Source: Candidatus Fermentithermobacillaceae bacterium (GTDB lineage: Bacteria; Bacillota; Sulfobacillia; Fermentithermobacillales; Fermentithermobacillaceae). Taken from it: a DNA stretch of 64,000 nucleotides. A model generated the notes under the pieces. The model ran no database searches and was not told where the DNA came from. It saw only the letters and a list, made by a program, of their open reading frames with translations. The stretch covers positions 31,375 to 95,374 of the forward strand of contig DUQH01000082.1 in assembly GCA_012837895.1 (NCBI GenBank). Reading direction: 5' to 3'. Position numbers and translations under genes: made by a program. Positions within the stretch are counted from its first letter, which is position 1; the number at the start of each line of letters is the position of its first letter. Below are positions 61,012 to 64,000 of this stretch, piece after piece.

Positions 61012-62649
61012 CTATTGGCCTGAGAGCAGCTTTGCCAGGCCTCTTAGGGACTTCTCCAGGAGTTCTGCAGTCTTGTCGTACTCTTCCTGGCTTTTCCCGT
61101 AAGGATCTATCACATCGCCGCCTGTTTCAGGCCAGACTTCCGACAGAGTGACGACCTTGTGCCCGGACTCCGGATACCTTGCCAAGAGCATCTGCTTGTG
61201 AGCTCGGGTCATGGCGATTATCAAGTCAGCCGCTTCAAGGCTTTCCTTGGAAACAGGCGCCGATAGATGCCTTGAAATGTCCACACCCATACGTCTTACC
61301 GCTTCAACAGCTTCCTGGGATGCCGGCATACCAGGCACAGTGCTTACCCCTGCTGATGAAACCTGTATGGGATAAGGTTCACCTGCTTCTTTCCACGATT
61401 CTTTGAAAATTCCTTCAGCCATAGGACTGCGGCAGGTATTGCCAGTGCATATCATGAGCAGGTTAAGGGGAGTGACGCTGAGATCTCCGGGCAGTTTCTT
61501 CCCCCGGCTCGCATATTCCAGCCTGTTTGCTATTGCAAGCCCTATGCCTTCCAGGCCGAAAGTCTCAGACAGTATCACCCGTGCGCCTGCTTCTTCTGCG
61601 CGGCGGATGGCTGAATAAAGCCTGGTAGCCACAAGGGACAGACTGTCCCTCGAGCCCAGGATGAACACGTGGAGAAGCCCTCTTGCCATATCTTCAAGGG
61701 GGCGGTAGAAGCTGAAATTCTCCTCTGAAGCGAGCACAGCTACCTTGGTGCCTGAAAAGGCCAGTTTCAGCGCATGGAAGATGATCTTTTGCCGTTGCTC
61801 AACAGGGGTCCCGGCGGCCAGGTACAACCGGGCTTCAGGTACATAATGCTTGTAGTTAGCTCCAGGCGCCTGGGCTTCTGCGTCTGGGCCAAATGAACTG
61901 CCAGGCCCGTTCCCGTCGACGAGCACCGGACCGGGAAAGCCTGAAGATTCAAGAGCTGCTTCTATCTCTTCCCTGCCGATTGCGCCAGGCCTGAGGATCA
62001 CTGGGGATTCTCTTGATACGTCCAGGACGGTTGACTCAACACCGATATGTGTGGGCCCGCCGTCAAGGATTATGTCAACCTTGCCGTCCAGGTCAGCCAG
62101 CACATCCCTGGCTCTCGTAGGGCTGGGCCTGCCAGAAAGGTTAGCAGACGGGGCCACCAGGGGCACTCCGCACGCCTCGATGAGCGCTTGGGACACAGGG
62201 TGATCTGGCATCCTGACTGCCACGTTGGTCAGTCCGGCAGTGACAACGTCGAGTACGCTATCAGACTTGGGGAACAGCAAGGTGAGAGGACCTGGCCAGA
62301 ACGTTTTCATGAGGGCTTCCGCTAGGGGAGAAACGTGTGTTACCACGGAATCTACCTGGCGTAGGTTTGAAACGTGTATGATCAGCGGATTGCCCTTAGG
62401 CCTTGCTTTTGCCTCAAACACCTTGGAAACAGCTTCATGGTTCAAGGCACTCGCCCCTAGCCCGTACACAGTTTCTGTGGGAAACGCCACAAGGCCCCCC
62501 CTCTTAATCACTCCGGCACACCTGGCGATTATCTCTTTGTCTGGATTAAGAGGGTCTACTTCGTACACTACTGTCTGTACCCGGTCCAGGCTGATCACCC
62601 CCAAAATGATTGCAGCCATAATGCTTACTGCCATAATGATTTCAGCCAT
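61012..62649 (-). CDS. Fusion of threonylcarbamoyl-AMP synthase (Sua5) and LMW protein arginine phosphatase (YwlE)
   Basis: One uninterrupted 545-residue frame holds two enzymes. Residues 33-225 are the Sua5/YrdC domain (LVAFPTETVYGLGASAL, KARPKGNPLIIHV, LVAPSANLSGRPSPTRA), which makes threonylcarbamoyl-AMP for tRNA t6A. Residues 265-385 are the Sua5 C-terminal domain. Residues 395-545 are a low-molecular-weight phosphatase with the CX5R loop CTGNTCRS (Cys401, Arg407) and the general acid Asp515 in VIDPYGKS. Thr405 matches Thr11 of B. subtilis YwlE, the residue that gives arginine-phosphate specificity. ywlC and ywlE are separate neighbours in Bacillus. The true start is unclear: ATG 62649 has no Shine-Dalgarno. 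Confidence 0.9.
   Translation of the reverse strand: MAEIIMAVSIMAAIILGVISLDRVQTVVYEVDPLNPDKEIIARCAGVIKRGGLVAFPTETVYGLGASALNHEAVSKVFEAKARPKGNPLIIHVSNLRQVDSVVTHVSPLAEALMKTFWPGPLTLLFPKSDSVLDVVTAGLTNVAVRMPDHPVSQALIEACGVPLVAPSANLSGRPSPTRARDVLADLDGKVDIILDGGPTHIGVESTVLDVSRESPVILRPGAIGREEIEAALESSGFPGPVLVDGNGPGSSFGPDAEAQAPGANYKHYVPEARLYLAAGTPVEQRQKIIFHALKLAFSGTKVAVLASEENFSFYRPLEDMARGLLHVFILGSRDSLSLVATRLYSAIRRAEEAGARVILSETFGLEGIGLAIANRLEYASRGKKLPGDLSVTPLNLLMICTGNTCRSPMAEGIFKESWKEAGEPYPIQVSSAGVSTVPGMPASQEAVEAVRRMGVDISRHLSAPVSKESLEAADLIIAMTRAHKQMLLARYPESGHKVVTLSEVWPETGGDVIDPYGKSQEEYDKTAELLEKSLRGLAKLLSGQ
62605..62649. repeat. 15-bp tandem repeat at the start of the Sua5-YwlE gene
   Basis: On the minus strand three 15-bp units (62649-62635, 62634-62620, 62619-62605) each begin ATGGC and end ATT. 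If translated they encode MAEII, MAVSI and MAAII, giving three candidate ATG starts, none with a clear Shine-Dalgarno. Confidence 0.75.
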
Positions 62650-62696
62650 ATTGTATCACTGTTTGCTGCTAAAGCTGCTGTAGCAGCTGGTCTAGA

Positions 62697-63824
62697 TCAG
62701 ACCCGCCCACTTATCTTCGCCACGAGAACGCGCTCTTTGCCTGCATAGTCATTCACAAACCGCCAGTCTTGCCAAGATGACGCGTGTTCCGGAATTTGGG
62801 ATGAATCCTTATGACCTTTATGCTCCGGTTTAGCTGTAGCCAAAAGGTCCCTACACTTATCAGCCTGATCGTGGCCTATTTCCATGATCAAGTACCCGCC
62901 TGGCGCAAGCATGGAAGGGGCCTGGCTGATCATGTTTTCGATGAAGTACATCCCTTCCCGTCCTCCATCTAGAGCCAAATGGGGCTCATAGCTTTTCACT
63001 TCATCGTCCAGGGTGGGGATTACACCCGTAGCTATATACGGGGGGTTTGAGGCTATCAAATCAGCCTTGCCGTTAAGCCCGTGCCGTTCCAACGGCTCAA
63101 GCCCGTCTCCAAGCAGGAATTCCGCTTGATCCAGAACACCAAGCTGCTCCGCGTTTTGCTTGGCTACATCCAGTGCATCTTGGGAGATATCAGTGAGGAT
63201 TACCCTGACTCCGGGGGAGCCCGCCACACCTAGGTCCTTGTCAGCCGGGACACACCCATCTACACAGGTGCACCCATCTGCACAGGTAGACGCGTCAGCC
63301 AGGGCAGACCCACCTGCCCGGAGACCTCCGCCAGCCCCGGCATATCGGCCGGATTGGTCGCCGCTTTCAGCCCAGGCATAGCCACCAGCCGGTACACAAA
63401 TCTGAGGCAGGAGTTTGAGGATTGAGAGCCCTACCGCCCCCGAGCCGCAGCATACATCACACACTGTAACGGGCGTGATACGGGGCTCGTGCATCATATC
63501 GCCAATAACCGAAAGACAGGTTTCGACCAGGATTTCCGTTTCAGGGCGCGGGATGAGTACCCGCCTGTCCACTCTGAACTTGAGCCCCATGAATTCCTTG
63601 TAACCGGTGATGTAGGCTATAGGTTCTCTATTGGCCCTTCTGGCGATAAGGGCAGAGTACCGCTGGAATTGGGCACCGGTAACAGGTTGTTCAGGGTGAA
63701 GGTAGAGGCCGGATGTGGAGCATCCCAACACGTGAGCTAACAGCAACGCAGCATCCCGCGCAGGATGGTCAGTCTTTCCGAGAAGATTCTGCCGCCCCCA
63801 GGTGAGCGCGTACCCTGCATCCAC
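62697..63824 (-). CDS. prmC: Release factor glutamine methyltransferase PrmC with an insertion
   Basis: PrmC methylates the glutamine of the GGQ motif in release factors; prfA directly upstream and prfB at 21.3 kb encode its substrates. The protein has 375 residues against about 280 for the family. The SAM motif VCDVCCGSGAVGLSIL (122-137) and catalytic NPPY (260-263) are intact. An insertion of about 65 residues (141-205), rich in Gly, Ala, Asp and Cys (Cys181, 185, 187, 191), lies between the first strand-helix unit and TDIS. A second small insertion lies near residue 333. GTG 63824 has GGAGG 8 bases upstream. Confidence 0.93.
   Translation of the reverse strand: MDAGYALTWGRQNLLGKTDHPARDAALLLAHVLGCSTSGLYLHPEQPVTGAQFQRYSALIARRANREPIAYITGYKEFMGLKFRVDRRVLIPRPETEILVETCLSVIGDMMHEPRITPVTVCDVCCGSGAVGLSILKLLPQICVPAGGYAWAESGDQSGRYAGAGGGLRAGGSALADASTCADGCTCVDGCVPADKDLGVAGSPGVRVILTDISQDALDVAKQNAEQLGVLDQAEFLLGDGLEPLERHGLNGKADLIASNPPYIATGVIPTLDDEVKSYEPHLALDGGREGMYFIENMISQAPSMLAPGGYLIMEIGHDQADKCRDLLATAKPEHKGHKDSSQIPEHASSWQDWRFVNDYAGKERVLVAKISGRV
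63253..63324. repeat. 18-bp tandem units inside prmC
   Basis: Two 18-bp units, CACCCATCTACACAGGTG (63253-63270) and CACCCATCTGCACAGGTA (63271-63288), differ at two positions. Two more diverged units can be read to 63324. They are in frame and encode the Cys-Ala-Asp-Gly-Cys-type repeats of the PrmC insertion. Confidence 0.75.
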
Positions 63825-63842
63825 TGATCCGCCCTCCCCGGC

Positions 63843-64000
63843 TTAACCTGTTACCTCGGCAAGCCGCGCCTGCTCATCGCTTAAGGCAAGGGCGTCAATT
63901 ATCTCATCCAGCTCCCCGTCGAGGATCTGCTGCAACCTGTGGGTGGTAAGCCCTATGCGGTGGTCGGTTACCCTGTTCTGAGGGAAGTTGTACGTGCGTA
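63843..64000 (-). CDS. prfA: Peptide chain release factor 1, C-terminal end
   Basis: Only the last 51 residues of RF1 are in the window; the rest lies beyond the right edge. The frame reads [20 protein letters not shown] followed by [17 protein letters not shown] and stops with TAA at 63845-63843. RF1 ends translation at UAA and UAG. It lies 18 bases upstream of prmC in the conserved prfA-prmC order. Confidence 0.93.
   Translation of the reverse strand, partial: RTYNFPQNRVTDHRIGLTTHRLQQILDGELDEIIDALALSDEQARLAEVTG

Noticed and set aside
62697..63824. prmC as a frameshifted or broken gene because of its length
   Set aside because: The frame is continuous and both the SAM and NPPY motifs are intact; the extra length is an in-frame insertion.

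Overview
The window comes from a spore-forming, flagellated, Gram-positive-type bacterium, most likely a deep or thermophilic member of the Clostridia (Bacillota). I do not name a species. Signs are the sporulation genes spoIIID, spoIID and a SpoIIQ-like gene, the WhiA/YvcK/RapZ cluster, the FliW-CsrA pair, a long-form hibernation factor, a SecA with a C-terminal zinc motif, strong AGGAGG-type ribosome binding sites and many GTG/TTG starts. CsaB suggests a pyruvylated cell-wall polymer and an S-layer. No rRNA, tRNA, CRISPR array, transposase or prophage gene was seen.

Nearly all genes lie on the minus strand. The exceptions are rapZ-yvcK-whiA at the left edge, csaB and cspA.

Layout: 1-2.3 kb rapZ (partial), yvcK, whiA. 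2.4-4.5 kb a three-gene envelope-stress-like cassette (DUF2089, DUF4097, SHOCT-like). 4.5-11.3 kb uvrB-uvrA-uvrC. 11.3-16.8 kb division and envelope genes (ftsE, ftsX, an EnvC-like peptidase, a CtpA-type protease, a MinJ-like PDZ protein). 16.9-20.8 kb split transketolase, a TagA/WecG glycosyltransferase and csaB. 20.8-25.2 kb a small exported protein, prfB (with its programmed frameshift) and secA. 25.2-29.7 kb DUF5317, an HD-GYP protein, two unrecognised proteins and hpf. 29.7-30.3 kb a regulatory region and cspA. 30.3-37.6 kb late flagellar genes (fliT, fliS, fliD, csrA, fliW, flgL, flgK, flgN, flgM, yvyF) and comFC. 37.7-41.9 kb metK, fabZ and rod genes. 42-46.7 kb mbl, spoIIID, SpoIIQ-like, spoIID, murA. 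46.7-55.7 kb a nine-gene V/A-type ATPase. 55.7-64 kb wecB, tagO, comEB, ywlG, rpiB, a DUF917 gene, a Sua5-YwlE fusion, prmC and prfA (partial).

The order closely follows the gene order known from Bacillus and Clostridia (uvr - ftsEX - prfB - secA - hpf - flagella - comFC, then fabZ - flgG/F - mbl - spoIIID - spoIIQ - spoIID - murA - atp - rpiB - sua5 - prmC - prfA). The clearest departure is that the F-type ATP synthase expected between murA and wecB is replaced by a complete V/A-type ATPase, and its K subunit carries the sodium-ligand residues known from Enterococcus hirae NtpK. Other points of interest are a single-polypeptide Sua5-arginine phosphatase, an unrecognised GT-A-like protein next to hpf, a cluster of DnaA-box-like sites upstream of cspA, three sigma-28-like promoters in the flagellar block, and a recurring pattern of short tandem duplications of 11-18 nt in coding and non-coding DNA.
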